Notes: a model not told the origin generated them from the sequence alone. 11,252 nt of DNA from Thermus_A sp040290245 (GCF_040290245.1 NZ_PSMQ01000054.1:1-11252), one strand, 5' to 3'; positions 1-6,458 are shown, counted from the stretch's first letter. Numbers and translations: made by a program.

Positions 1-1
1 C

Positions 2-1141
2 GTGGAGGGGGAGGTGCTGGAGCCGGACCCTGCCCCCAGGGGGGCGCCCTCGAGCCGGAGAGCAGTGGCGGGCTTCCGCTACCAGGCCCGGGCGGTGGTC
101 CTGGCCACGGGGGGCATCGGGGGGAACCTAGACTGGGTGCGCGAGGTCTGGCCAGAACGGCTGGGAACCCCTCCAGAGCGTCTGCTGAAGGGGGTGCCTG
201 ACCATGTGGACGGATCGGGGCTCAGGGTCGCGGAGGCCGCGGGCGGGCGGCTGGTCAACCTGGACCGGATGTGGCACTACCCCGAGGGGGTGAATAACCC
301 CACCCCCATCTGGACCCGGCATGGCATCCGCATCCTCCCCGGCCCCAGCCCCCTCTGGGTGGACGCCACGGGCCGCAGGCTCCCCCCACCGCTGTTTCCG
401 GGTTTCGATGCCCTTTCTACCCTCTCTTACTTGCGCCGTACGGGATTTGATTGGAGTTGGTTTATCCTCGATCTGAAGACTCTGTCCAAGGAATTCGCCC
501 TTTCCGGCTCGGAACAGAATCCGGACCTGACCGGAAAAAGCTGGATAAAGGTGCTCCGAAACCGTCTTTTTGGCCCTAGCCCTTCGGTGCAGGCCTTTCT
601 GCGGGCAGGCCAGGATTTCATCCTGGCCGAGAACCTTTCCGAGCTTATGCGGCGGATGAACGCCTTGGTAGGAGAAGAGGTCTTGGATCCGGTCCGGCTG
701 GAACAGGAGGTCAGGGCCCGGGATCTCGAGCTGCAAAACCCCTTTGGCAAGGATGCCCAGCTGGCCGCCGTGTTTATGGCGCGCCGCTACCTGGGCGACC
801 GCTTCTTGCGGGTGGCCAAGCCCCATGCCTTCCTCTCAGTGTTCCCTTCGGGAAGCAACTCTGGCCGGGGAGGGCCGCTGGTGGCGGTCAGGCTTTGGAC
901 CCTAACCCGGAAGACCCTAGGGGGGCTATGGACCGACCTGAAAGGGCGGGTTCTCAAGGCCTCGGGGGAACCCATCCCCGGGCTTTACGCTGCGGGTGAG
1001 GCAGCGGGGTTTGGCGGGGGCGGGATGCATGGGTACAAGGCCTTGGAGGGCACCTTCCTCGGAGGATGCCTCTTTAGCGGCCTGGTGGCGGCTCGGTCAG
1101 CCGCCTTGTGGCTACGTTCTGGGGTGATGGATGGGGGATAG
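2..1141 (+). CDS. FAD-dependent dehydrogenase, KsdD/fumarate reductase-like flavoprotein (5' end missing)
   Basis: The reading frame is already open at the left edge, so the true start and the N-terminal dinucleotide-binding fold (GxGxxG) lie outside the window. The visible 379 residues begin in the middle of the protein; comparable FAD-binding dehydrogenases of the 3-ketosteroid dehydrogenase/fumarate reductase superfamily are around 550 residues. Visible family marks are VVLATGGIGGN (about residues 32-42), typical of the second FAD-contacting segment, the stretch FALSGSEQNPDLTGKS, and a C-terminal FAD-binding segment GLYAAGEAAGFGGGGMHG followed by ALEGTFLGGCLFSG. It probably oxidises or reduces a C-C bond of an unidentified substrate using FAD in the cytoplasm. 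It ends with TAG. It has no visible link to the CRISPR genes, which are transcribed toward it, and is probably the chromosomal neighbour of the locus. Family placement is confident, substrate unknown. Confidence 0.85.
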   Translation: MEGEVLEPDPAPRGAPSSRRAVAGFRYQARAVVLATGGIGGNLDWVREVWPERLGTPPERLLKGVPDHVDGSGLRVAEAAGGRLVNLDRMWHYPEGVNNPTPIWTRHGIRILPGPSPLWVDATGRRLPPPLFPGFDALSTLSYLRRTGFDWSWFILDLKTLSKEFALSGSEQNPDLTGKSWIKVLRNRLFGPSPSVQAFLRAGQDFILAENLSELMRRMNALVGEEVLDPVRLEQEVRARDLELQNPFGKDAQLAAVFMARRYLGDRFLRVAKPHAFLSVFPSGSNSGRGGPLVAVRLWTLTRKTLGGLWTDLKGRVLKASGEPIPGLYAAGEAAGFGGGGMHGYKALEGTFLGGCLFSGLVAARSAALWLRSGVMDGG

Positions 1142-1151
1142 GCGGGGTTTA

Positions 1152-1183
1152 AATATTTGCGAAAGTTACCTTTCGCAAATATT
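1152..1183. repeat. Perfect 32-bp AT-rich palindrome
   Basis: Two 14-bp arms, AATATTTGCGAAAG and CTTTCGCAAATATT, are exact reverse complements around a TTAC centre. It starts 10 bp after the stop codon of the flavoprotein gene. The arms are AT-rich in an otherwise GC-rich window. No T-run follows on the plus strand, so it is a poor classical terminator. A recombinase or repressor binding site, a transposon or integration scar, or an unusual terminator are all possible. The palindrome is seen directly; its function is unknown. Confidence 0.8.
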
Positions 1184-1208
1184 ACTAGAGGATGTGAGGT
1201 CTTCCACA

Positions 1209-1253
1209 GTTGCTTCCCGGTCAGCCCCGCAGGGGCTATGTTCCAGGGAACAC
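1209..1253 (+). repeat. Rearranged or expanded copy of the TTCCCC/GGGGAA hairpin element
   Basis: The left end GTTGCTTCCC-GGTCAG and the right end GGGAACAC match the two halves of the element at 1617-1648 on the opposite strand. Between them lies extra sequence with its own hairpins: GCCCC-GCA-GGGGC and the near-adjacent palindrome TGTTCC-AG-GGAACA. The whole can fold as nested stems. It lies in non-coding sequence between the flavoprotein gene and the HEPN-like remnant. I read it as a decayed or internally duplicated copy; the relation is inferred from partial identity. Confidence 0.5.
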
Positions 1254-1274
1254 TGAGTTGCTTTAGGGAGTGCT

Positions 1275-1716
1275 TCAGATCTCCAGGGCTCCTTCCAGAA
1301 ACCAAAGCCCTCCTTTGGCCTCGAGCTGGGCAAACTCTTCAGGAGGGAGACCCTTGGCCTCCTCCCGCCCCTGGCGGAGGGCATAGAGCAGCCGGGCGCG
1401 CTCCCAGGGGCCATTGGGTAAGGTAGTTCCGGGCCTCCTGGATCAGAGTCTCCCGCCCCTTGTCCCTCCGGGCCAGGGCTCGGTTCAGACTGTTCCCCTC
1501 AAGGTACGCTAACGCGTGACCAGGGCTCGAGCCCCGGTAGAACTCAAACGGGCTTCCCTCGGGATGGGCGTCCGGATAACGGTCGGGTACGTGGTGAATG
1601 TCCAGCTCCTGAGCGGCCTCCCGGTGTTCCCCTGACGGGGAAGCAACTACCAGCTCCTGGGCGGTCACGCGCCAGCGTACCTTGTGGCTAACCGCGTGGC
1701 CAACGGGTTGAGGGGA
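1275..1716 (-). pseudogene. Remnant of a HEPN-domain-like gene, N-terminus lost and frameshifted
   Basis: The minus strand stays open after an in-frame TAA just above 1716 and has a GTG at 1668. The encoded text AQELDIHHVPDRYPDAHPEG continuing to PFEFY resembles the C-terminal part of small HEPN-domain proteins, which in thermophiles often pair with a minimal nucleotidyltransferase as a toxin-antitoxin system. The helical N-terminal body is absent; cas2 lies there instead. At about 1411-1424 the frame runs into a low-quality proline/glycine tail that ends at 1339. One base shifted, the reading continues with protein-like text (NGPWERARLLYALRQGREEA, then LPPEEFAQLEAKGGLWFLEG) to a TGA at 1275. 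This suggests a one-base indel or two joined fragments. A hairpin repeat (VVASPSGEH) interrupts the front. HEPN assignment is from memory of the motif and is moderate. Confidence 0.45.
1602..1664 (-). repeat. Hairpin element copy flanked by 15-bp direct repeats
   Basis: On the coding (minus) strand the core reads GCTTCCCC-GTCA-GGGGAACA (1625-1645) and is followed by CCGGGAGG. It is read as ASPSGEH inside the HEPN-like remnant. On the plus strand CCAGCTCCTGAGCGG (1602-1616) and CCAGCTCCTGGGCGG (1650-1664) flank it: 14 of 15 bases match and the offset is 48 bp, exactly 16 codons. The direct repeat could be a target-site duplication or a local tandem duplication that trapped the element. The hairpin and repeats are seen directly; the insertion mechanism is inferred. 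Confidence 0.7.
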
Positions 1717-1730
1717 TTACAGCCCCCTCA
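1709..1730 (-). terminator. Weak terminator candidate after cas2
   Basis: TGAGGGG (1709-1715) pairs with CCCCTCA (1724-1730) around an 8-nt loop, 16 bp past the cas2 stop codon in the direction of transcription. No T-run follows, so this would be a non-classical or weak terminator, or simply an mRNA 3'-end hairpin for the cas6-cas2 operon. Confidence 0.35.
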
Positions 1731-1745
1731 GACTCCCCCTGTACT

Positions 1746-2006
1746 CTAAAGGAACTGGCCTGGCTCGCCCTTGGAAAAACCAAGCGTTTCCACCCTTAGG
1801 GCCTCTCGGTTGGAAAAAAGGTACAAACGAACCGCATCCGTGGGCTCTATAACCTTCGCCAACTCCACCTTAAGGCGGGCAAGCTGGGCTGGGGAAAGCT
1901 CCCCTTCCAGCACGGAGTTCTGCACCCATGTCAGGTAACGCCGCCCCACTTGGAGAACCCGGACCACCCGCTCCACCCCTACGTCGTATACCATCACCAC
2001 ATACAC
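1746..2006 (-). CDS. cas2: CRISPR-associated endonuclease Cas2
   Basis: This 86-residue protein has the size and start of Cas2: MYVVMVYDVG at the N-terminus carries the conserved Asp after the first beta strand (residue 8), and the ferredoxin-like pattern continues through RYLTWVQNSVLEGEL and VRLYLF. Cas2 dimerises and bridges two Cas1 dimers into the spacer integrase; its own nuclease activity is not needed for integration in studied systems. The start is GTG, 3 bp beyond the cas5 stop codon, with no clear Shine-Dalgarno sequence, so translation is probably coupled to cas5. It is the last gene of the minus-strand operon. Its place is odd: cas2 normally follows cas1, but here cas1 is about 7 kb away in the divergent operon. 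Confidence 0.95.
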   Translation of the reverse strand: MYVVMVYDVGVERVVRVLQVGRRYLTWVQNSVLEGELSPAQLARLKVELAKVIEPTDAVRLYLFSNREALRVETLGFSKGEPGQFL

Positions 2007-2009
2007 CGC

Positions 2010-2723
2010 CTACACCTGAACCACGCCAACCCCCATCCCCCCCAGCACCAGAACCTCCCCCTGGTAGCTTATGGGGATGGGTTCCCCTCGGGCCTCGAGG
2101 GCCAGCTCCTCCACCTTAAGGGCCGACCGGTCCAGGCCCAAGGCCACTGGGAAGCGGTCCCGGTAGAGGCGGGCCCCAGGGGGGACCTCCTTAAGGGTTA
2201 GCGCCTCCACCCTCCACCACCCGATCCCCTCCCCCTCCCAGCCCATTTGGACCTCTCCTTCCAAGGGCTTCACCTCCTCCACCCAGGCCAGGGCGTACGC
2301 AGGGCCCAGGGCCAGGGGGTACTGGGGGGCCTCGAGGGCCCTTTTGAGCTCCTCCACAAGGCCTTCCTCCCCCGCCACATAGGCCTCGAAGGCCACAGGC
2401 CTCCCTTCTTCGCCCACTAGGAATTGGAGGGGGATCTGGGTTCGCCCCTCCTGGTGAAGGCCTCTAAGCTCTTCCAGCTTACCCTCCTTCAGGAAGAGTT
2501 GGTTCACCGTCTGGAAAAGGTGGCGCAAGGCCCCTTTTGGCCGGACGGAGAGGTAGAGGCCGGAAAGCCTTTGGGCATACTCCGGCCCCAGGCCCAAGGC
2601 GGCACCCAGAAGCCCCTTGAGGCTCACAGGGGGCGGCACGGGGTAGGTGAGACCGGAAGAGTTGGTGTAAAAGCGGCGGAAATGAGCCCTCTTACCCTTG
2701 AGGAGGAAACGGAGGACCCTCAA
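2010..2723 (-). CDS. cas5: Type I-B Cascade subunit Cas5
   Basis: This 237-residue RAMP-superfamily protein starts MRVLRFLLKGKRAHFRRFYTN and goes on through a conserved segment with TYPVPPPVSLKGLLGAALG, characteristic of Cas5 of subtype I-B (Cas5h). In Cascade it caps the 5' end of the crRNA, contacting the repeat-derived handle, and docks the large subunit Cas8b. The C-terminus is glycine rich (VLGGMGVGVVQV). The start is TTG, overlapping the TGA of cas7 by 4 bases. GGAGGAGG at 2731-2738 sits 7 bases upstream as its Shine-Dalgarno sequence, which supports this start. Position between cas7 and cas2 is the usual order for Cascade genes. Cas5 here is not expected to process crRNA, since a separate Cas6 is present. 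Confidence 0.93.
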   Translation of the reverse strand: MRVLRFLLKGKRAHFRRFYTNSSGLTYPVPPPVSLKGLLGAALGLGPEYAQRLSGLYLSVRPKGALRHLFQTVNQLFLKEGKLEELRGLHQEGRTQIPLQFLVGEEGRPVAFEAYVAGEEGLVEELKRALEAPQYPLALGPAYALAWVEEVKPLEGEVQMGWEGEGIGWWRVEALTLKEVPPGARLYRDRFPVALGLDRSALKVEELALEARGEPIPISYQGEVLVLGGMGVGVVQV

Positions 2724-3679
2724 AAACGAACCTCCTCCACGGGGAGGCCGCCCAGGGAAAGGCCCTCCACCTCGAGGTCCGGATGAATCCAGAGGCGCAC
2801 CCGGGCAATCCCCTCCCGGAAGCGGGCCAGCTTCTGGCTGAGGCGGCCCGCCTCCAAGCGGTACTCCCCTACGTTGCGAATGGCCTCCACAGGCCTATTC
2901 TCCTTGGGCTTTAGGGAAAGGCCATCCCTGGGGTCCCCCAGGGGGCGGAACTCCTCCTTCCAGTCCACCCGGAGGTAGAGCCGAGGGGTCTGGCCCACCT
3001 TGCTCCGGGTGGTGGCCCCTTCCAATAGGCCCTCCAGAAGACCCCTTTCCAGGACCTCGAGGTCCTCCGGGCTAAGCCCCAAGGCCTCGCCCCGCCTGCG
3101 GGAGACCCGTCCCCAGAAGGCGATCAGGGCGTAGTGGACCCGGTGGTCCTTGCCGAAGGTGCCGTGTTCCCCTTTGCCTTCCTCCCTCCTCCCCGCAAAG
3201 AGGCTGGAGATGGTGGCGGTATAGACCTCCACGGGGTGGAGGGAGTGGCCCCAGTCAAACTGGACCGGACCCACGAACTGGCCCGTTCCCCCCTTGCCCT
3301 CCCCTTCCGCTTTGATGGGGAGAACGGCTCCGAAAAGGCGCACGTCCCGTAGGCGAAGCAGGTACCAACGCAAAAACTCCGGGTCCAGCTCCTTTTTCTT
3401 TTCTCCCGGGCTTCGGCCCGTCTCCTTCTGGTAAACCGCCTTGAGTTCCTCTAACCTGCCATCCGCGTCCGTGCGGCCCCCATCCTCTTTGGTCCGCACC
3501 CAAACATCCTCCCCCCTGGCAAGGAGATAGTCCCGCACATAGCGCTTAAGCCGCACATCGCTCACTAGAAGCCGCCTTCCCACATAGTCCATCCGGGGGC
3601 GGTTCTCCGCGTCGGGGTCGCCGTTTGGGTTGGTGTCCTTGGCCTCGTAAAGGTACAGGATATCCGCGTTATGAAGCAT
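2720..3679 (-). CDS. cas7: Type I-B Cascade backbone protein Cas7 (Csh2 family)
   Basis: This 319-residue protein opens with ILYLYEAKDTNPNGDPD and ENRPRMD, the hallmark start of the Cas7/Csh2 family, followed by the conserved VRLFGAVLPI and GPVQFDWGHSLHPVE segments. Several copies of Cas7 polymerise along the crRNA spacer as the Cascade backbone. The start is ATG, 11 bases inside the end of cas8b, with GGAGG at 3686-3690 six bases upstream. That ribosome-binding site directly follows the tandem hairpin repeat at the end of cas8b, so the repeat may influence cas7 translation. It overlaps cas5 by 4 bases. Full length, with no sign of damage. Confidence 0.95.
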   Translation of the reverse strand: MLHNADILYLYEAKDTNPNGDPDAENRPRMDYVGRRLLVSDVRLKRYVRDYLLARGEDVWVRTKEDGGRTDADGRLEELKAVYQKETGRSPGEKKKELDPEFLRWYLLRLRDVRLFGAVLPIKAEGEGKGGTGQFVGPVQFDWGHSLHPVEVYTATISSLFAGRREEGKGEHGTFGKDHRVHYALIAFWGRVSRRRGEALGLSPEDLEVLERGLLEGLLEGATTRSKVGQTPRLYLRVDWKEEFRPLGDPRDGLSLKPKENRPVEAIRNVGEYRLEAGRLSQKLARFREGIARVRLWIHPDLEVEGLSLGGLPVEEVRF

Positions 3680-4223
3680 GGGGTTCCTCCAGTTGTTCCC
3701 CTTCCGGGGAAGCAGCCAGTTGTTCCCCTTCCGGGGAAGCAGCCAGTTGTTCCCCTTCCGGGGAAGCAGCCACCTCTTCTTGTGGAGAAGCTGCCCTCCT
3801 CCCGCTCCTAAGCCGCCGGGACCGGGCCTGGGCGTAGCCCATGAGGATGTAGTAAGGCACCTCCCGCTCGGAAACCCCCTCCCCCCGGGACCTTTCCAGA
3901 AGGTCCTGGGCCCGGCCCAAAAGGTCCAGCACCCGCGTGCGCTCCTCCTCGAGGTAATGGGTGGCCCGGCCCATGACCTCGGGGACCAGATGGCGCACCC
4001 GCACCAAGCTCATCCCCTGCCAGCCGATGGACTCCAGAAGGGGCTCCTTGCGGTATTCATAGAGTTTTGCCTGGGCATGGCCCACCGCTTCCATGGCCTG
4101 GCCAAGCAGGTAGAGGCCCGCCTCGAGGGGGCCAAAGCCGTACTCGGCGAAAACCCTTCTTTCCTCTTCCTCTAAAAAAGCGCTTGGGATCTCCCCGCCG
4201 TCCTCCCTTCGAAAAGCCGCCAT
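3669..4223 (-). CDS. cas11b: Probable internally translated small subunit Cas11b within cas8b
   Basis: In type I-B, I-C and I-D systems the small subunit Cas11 is made from an internal start in the large-subunit gene (established for several systems). Here an in-frame ATG at 4221-4223 (Met494 of Cas8b) is preceded by GGAGG at 4228-4232, four bases away, partly contributed by the hairpin repeat just upstream. The 184-residue product starts MAAFRREDGGEI. It is predominantly charged and helical in appearance, includes YLLGQAMEAVGHAQAKLYEY and VPYYILMGYAQAR, and ends with the repeat tail. It corresponds to the C-terminal Cas11-like region of Cas8b and would line the belly of Cascade. The location and the ribosome-binding site are seen; translation is inferred. 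The spacing of the ribosome-binding site is slightly short. Confidence 0.6.
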   Translation of the reverse strand: MAAFRREDGGEIPSAFLEEEERRVFAEYGFGPLEAGLYLLGQAMEAVGHAQAKLYEYRKEPLLESIGWQGMSLVRVRHLVPEVMGRATHYLEEERTRVLDLLGRAQDLLERSRGEGVSEREVPYYILMGYAQARSRRLRSGRRAASPQEEVAASPEGEQLAASPEGEQLAASPEGEQLEEPHAS

Positions 4224-5702
4224 ATCCCCTCCAGTTGTTCCCCTTCCGGGGAAGCAGCCAGTTGTTCCCCTTCCGGGGAAGCAGCCATTCGCTCGCCAAA
4301 GGTCAAGCCGCCTAAGCACCCGGACCCACCTTGCCCCCAAGGCCACGAGGTCTAGCGCCCCCTGGCCGCCCCGGTAGCGGCGAGAGGCGTAAAGGGTGGG
4401 GTCTTCTCTAAAGGCCCGCTCCGCCGCCTTGAGCCATAGGGGAAGCAGGTCCTTCGGGCTAAAGGGGAGGCCCAGGAAGATCTGGGCCACCGCCTGGAGG
4501 ACAGGCCCCACCTCCAGCCCCCCTCGGGCCTGGGAAAGGGGAAGAAGGTAGAGCCATTCCCAAAAGCCCTCCACCCCCTCCATCTCCATGGCCTCGAGGA
4601 GGATCTCCACCCGAGAGGGGGGGACCTCCCAGACCGCCTCCTGCACCTTGGTGGCCGCGTTGGAGCGCCGGAAGAAGAGGAGGGAGAAGCCCAGGTAAGC
4701 CACTTCTTCCCGCCTGGATCCCGATCTTTCCAGGAATTCACGCCAAGCCTCGAGGCGCTCCAAGCCCCTCACCTCGGCCAGAGTCTGCTCCACCAACCTC
4801 GAGAGCTCCTTTGGGGTAAAGCCCGGCTGGGGAATGACCAAAACCTCGCTCTCCAAAAAGCGAAGGGTAAGGCGGTCCAAGGCAAACCGCTCCCCCGCCC
4901 CTAAGGCCGCAAAGCAGTCCCGGCAAAGGGCATAGGCCCGCCTGAACCCCTCCTCCCGGATCCCCGGGGCGAAGCTCTTTTTGTCCGTAATGAAAAACTT
5001 GAGGCGGAAAGCGGTGGAATCGCTGATCACCTTCCCCTTCCCGCCGCACCCATGGCATAGACCCTCCCAAGCGCCCTGGAAGCGGTCCTCGAGGAGCCTG
5101 CGGAGGAGGTAGCGCCGGTAGACCTCTTCCTGCACCAAGGGCTTCCCCCGGAGGGCCAGGCTGTAGAGGACCTGCTGCCCCTTCTTCTTCTCAATATCCC
5201 AAACTTCCTCCAGAAAATCCGCCAAAGCCTCGGCGAGCTTCCCGGCGTCCTTGTGCTCTTCCTCGCATTTTTTCTCGTCGATTTCCAACCGCCCTGAATC
5301 CAGGCGGATAGCCCCCTGGGAAGCTGGCCTGGCCCGCTCGAGGCGGAAGCCCCTAAGGTCCAGGAGGTAGCGGACCTTTCCCCGCTTTCGGACCTCCCAA
5401 AGAAGGGGGGCAAGCAGGGTGCGCAGATCCTCATCCTTGGCCATCTCCGTGGGCACCTGGCCCAGGAGGTAGGAAAGCCGGCTGGTGGTGGCCCGGTCCC
5501 GGGGCGCGCCGGAGGCGGGCGGGTCCCCCACCCAGAGGAACGCTCGGCTTTTCGCCTCGTCGAGGTCGTAGGCGACGAGCCGGGCCCGCTTTTCCTCCGG
5601 ATGGAGGTCCAGAAGGTAGAGCCTTCCCTTGGCCTTCGTCTGGACAAACCCCTCCAGGTCCGCCCCCACCTGCTTCCCTAGGGCGATAAGCTCCTGGATC
5701 AC
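3669..5702 (-). CDS. cas8b: Type I-B Cascade large subunit Cas8b (Csh1 family) with repeat insertions
   Basis: This 677-residue protein matches the Cas8b/Csh1 family: a zinc-binding cysteine set, CHGC (C216, C219) and CRDC (C260, C263), around a segment FFITDKKSF, and a helical C-terminal part with GLYLLGQAMEAVGHAQ and VPYYILMGYAQAR. Cas8b recognises the PAM in Cascade and helps open target DNA. The start is GTG, overlapping the cas6 stop by 4 bases, with GGAGGT at 5709-5714 six bases upstream. Two foreign-looking insertions break the family pattern: GCFPGRGTT twice at residues 473-490, and AASPEGEQL three times at 645-671 at the C-terminus. Both come from one 27-bp DNA repeat read in two different frames. 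The first falls in the linker between the large-subunit part and the Cas11-like C-terminal region, so the protein is probably still functional. Confidence 0.93.
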   Translation of the reverse strand: MIQELIALGKQVGADLEGFVQTKAKGRLYLLDLHPEEKRARLVAYDLDEAKSRAFLWVGDPPASGAPRDRATTSRLSYLLGQVPTEMAKDEDLRTLLAPLLWEVRKRGKVRYLLDLRGFRLERARPASQGAIRLDSGRLEIDEKKCEEEHKDAGKLAEALADFLEEVWDIEKKKGQQVLYSLALRGKPLVQEEVYRRYLLRRLLEDRFQGAWEGLCHGCGGKGKVISDSTAFRLKFFITDKKSFAPGIREEGFRRAYALCRDCFAALGAGERFALDRLTLRFLESEVLVIPQPGFTPKELSRLVEQTLAEVRGLERLEAWREFLERSGSRREEVAYLGFSLLFFRRSNAATKVQEAVWEVPPSRVEILLEAMEMEGVEGFWEWLYLLPLSQARGGLEVGPVLQAVAQIFLGLPFSPKDLLPLWLKAAERAFREDPTLYASRRYRGGQGALDLVALGARWVRVLRRLDLWRANGCFPGRGTTGCFPGRGTTGGDMAAFRREDGGEIPSAFLEEEERRVFAEYGFGPLEAGLYLLGQAMEAVGHAQAKLYEYRKEPLLESIGWQGMSLVRVRHLVPEVMGRATHYLEEERTRVLDLLGRAQDLLERSRGEGVSEREVPYYILMGYAQARSRRLRSGRRAASPQEEVAASPEGEQLAASPEGEQLAASPEGEQLEEPHAS
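3686..3690 (-). promoter_or_regulatory. Shine-Dalgarno sequence of cas7 abutting the hairpin repeat
   Basis: GGAGG on the minus strand lies 6 bases before the cas7 ATG and directly after the last CTG of the 27-bp repeat array, sharing one base with it. A folded TTCCCC-GGAA-GGGGAA hairpin would end about 6 bases before it, close enough to affect ribosome access. The site is seen; regulation is inferred. Confidence 0.75.
3690..3794 (-). repeat. Three tandem 27-bp hairpin repeats plus one diverged unit at the 3' end of cas8b
   Basis: Units 3690-3716, 3717-3743 and 3744-3770 are identical 27-mers. Each contains TTCCCC-GGAA-GGGGAA on the coding strand and encodes AASPEGEQL. A fourth, shortened and diverged unit at 3771-3794 encodes AASPQEEV. 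The unit length of nine codons keeps the frame, so copy number can change without breaking cas8b. The array ends at the ribosome-binding site of cas7. The three identical copies imply recent amplification. Confidence 0.95.
4232..4285 (-). repeat. Two tandem 27-bp hairpin repeats in the middle of cas8b
   Basis: Units 4232-4258 and 4259-4285 are identical to each other and to the three at the end of cas8b. Here they are read one base out of phase with the distal copies, giving GCFPGRGTT instead of AASPEGEQL. The same DNA translated in two frames of one gene shows that the nucleotide sequence, not the peptide, was copied. The insertion lies directly before the ribosome-binding site and ATG of the predicted Cas11b. 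Confidence 0.95.
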
Positions 5703-6427
5703 CCGCCCACCTCCCGCACGAAGCCGAAGCCCTGGCTATTTTTGGCCCCCAGGCCCGAAAGGAGGGCGAGCCTAAGAAGGTGGGAAGGCCCTTCCAACCG
5801 GTACCGGCCCATCCACCCCTCCACCCAGGTTCCCTTGTAGCGCTCAAGCCGCCTCTGGCGGGGGTGGAAGCCCAGGGGCCTTAAGGAAAGACCCCCGGCC
5901 GCAAGGCCCAAGGCGGTGGCCTTCCGGTTCAGGTTGGCCTCGAGGAGGAGAGGAAACTCCCGGTTTAAGGGGTTGTAGTAGACCGTTCTTCCCCCTTGCG
6001 TGCGGTAGGCGGTGATGGGGGCGAGGGCCTCCACCACCAAAGCCCCCGCCTCCTTGGGCAGGGGTTCCAGGTCCAGCCCGAGAAGCCGGAGGAAAACCCC
6101 GTGGACCTCGAGGCCCCCCCGGTCCCAAACCCCCCGGGCCAGGCCGCCCAGAACCTCCGCGAGGGCCGAGGCGAAGTAGAGGACCACCTCCCCCTGGGCT
6201 AAGAAGGCCTTCTCCTCCCGCAGGTAGGCCAGGCCCTGGAGGCGGCTGAAAACGAAAAACTTCATCGGCCTCCTCCCCGCCACCAGCCCCTCGTCGTGGA
6301 GCCTCTTTCCCAGGTGCTGGGGCAAGGCCAGGTAAAGGGCGGCCTGGAGGCCTTCCCGGTAGTTGACGGGAAGCCGGCCCTCCCCGTAGAAGCGGAGCCT
6401 GACCCTCCCGCCTGATAAAGGGTCCAT
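5699..6427 (-). CDS. cas6: CRISPR pre-crRNA endoribonuclease Cas6
   Basis: The 242-residue protein from ATG at 6427 has the Cas6 pattern: a first beta strand with VRLRFYG, then LALPQHLGKRLHDEG with candidate catalytic His38 and His44, then KFFVFSRL, and near the C-terminus the glycine-rich loop GLGAKNSQGFG (residues 225-235) that holds the RNA. Cas6 is metal independent and cuts within each repeat to leave an 8-nt handle, here UUUGAAAC, staying bound in Cascade. The open frame extends 36 codons further upstream, but that part overlaps the start of divergent cas3 and has no Cas6 similarity, so the ATG at 6427 is preferred. It lies 9 bases after a -10-like box, suggesting a nearly leaderless mRNA. 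It is the first gene of the minus-strand operon. Confidence 0.93.
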   Translation of the reverse strand: MDPLSGGRVRLRFYGEGRLPVNYREGLQAALYLALPQHLGKRLHDEGLVAGRRPMKFFVFSRLQGLAYLREEKAFLAQGEVVLYFASALAEVLGGLARGVWDRGGLEVHGVFLRLLGLDLEPLPKEAGALVVEALAPITAYRTQGGRTVYYNPLNREFPLLLEANLNRKATALGLAAGGLSLRPLGFHPRQRRLERYKGTWVEGWMGRYRLEGPSHLLRLALLSGLGAKNSQGFGFVREVGG

Positions 6428-6428
6428 C

Positions 6429-6458
6429 TTGCCATAAGCATACCCCCTCGAGTATCCT
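6429..6458 (+). promoter_or_regulatory. Predicted promoter of the cas3-cas4-cas1 operon
   Basis: TTGCCA (6429-6434) and TATCCT (6453-6458) are 18 bases apart on the plus strand, and the cas3 GTG starts 10 bases later with no ribosome-binding site, implying a nearly leaderless mRNA. Two CTCGAG hexamers at 6447-6452 and 6457-6462 are spaced 10 bp (one helical turn) and overlap the -10 box; they could be an operator or just the locally over-represented hexamer. Confidence 0.45.

Noticed and set aside
841..858. GTTCCC-TTC-GGGAAGC in the flavoprotein gene, resembling a shortened hairpin element in reverse orientation
   Set aside because: It encodes the family-like stretch PSGSNSGRGGP, its orientation is opposite to all intact copies, and the stem lacks one base pair; chance similarity is the safer reading.
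4441..4455. Half-match to the element (CTGCTTCCCC on the minus strand) in cas8b
   Set aside because: No second arm follows, and the encoded residues (DLLPLWL) fit ordinary Cas8b sequence.
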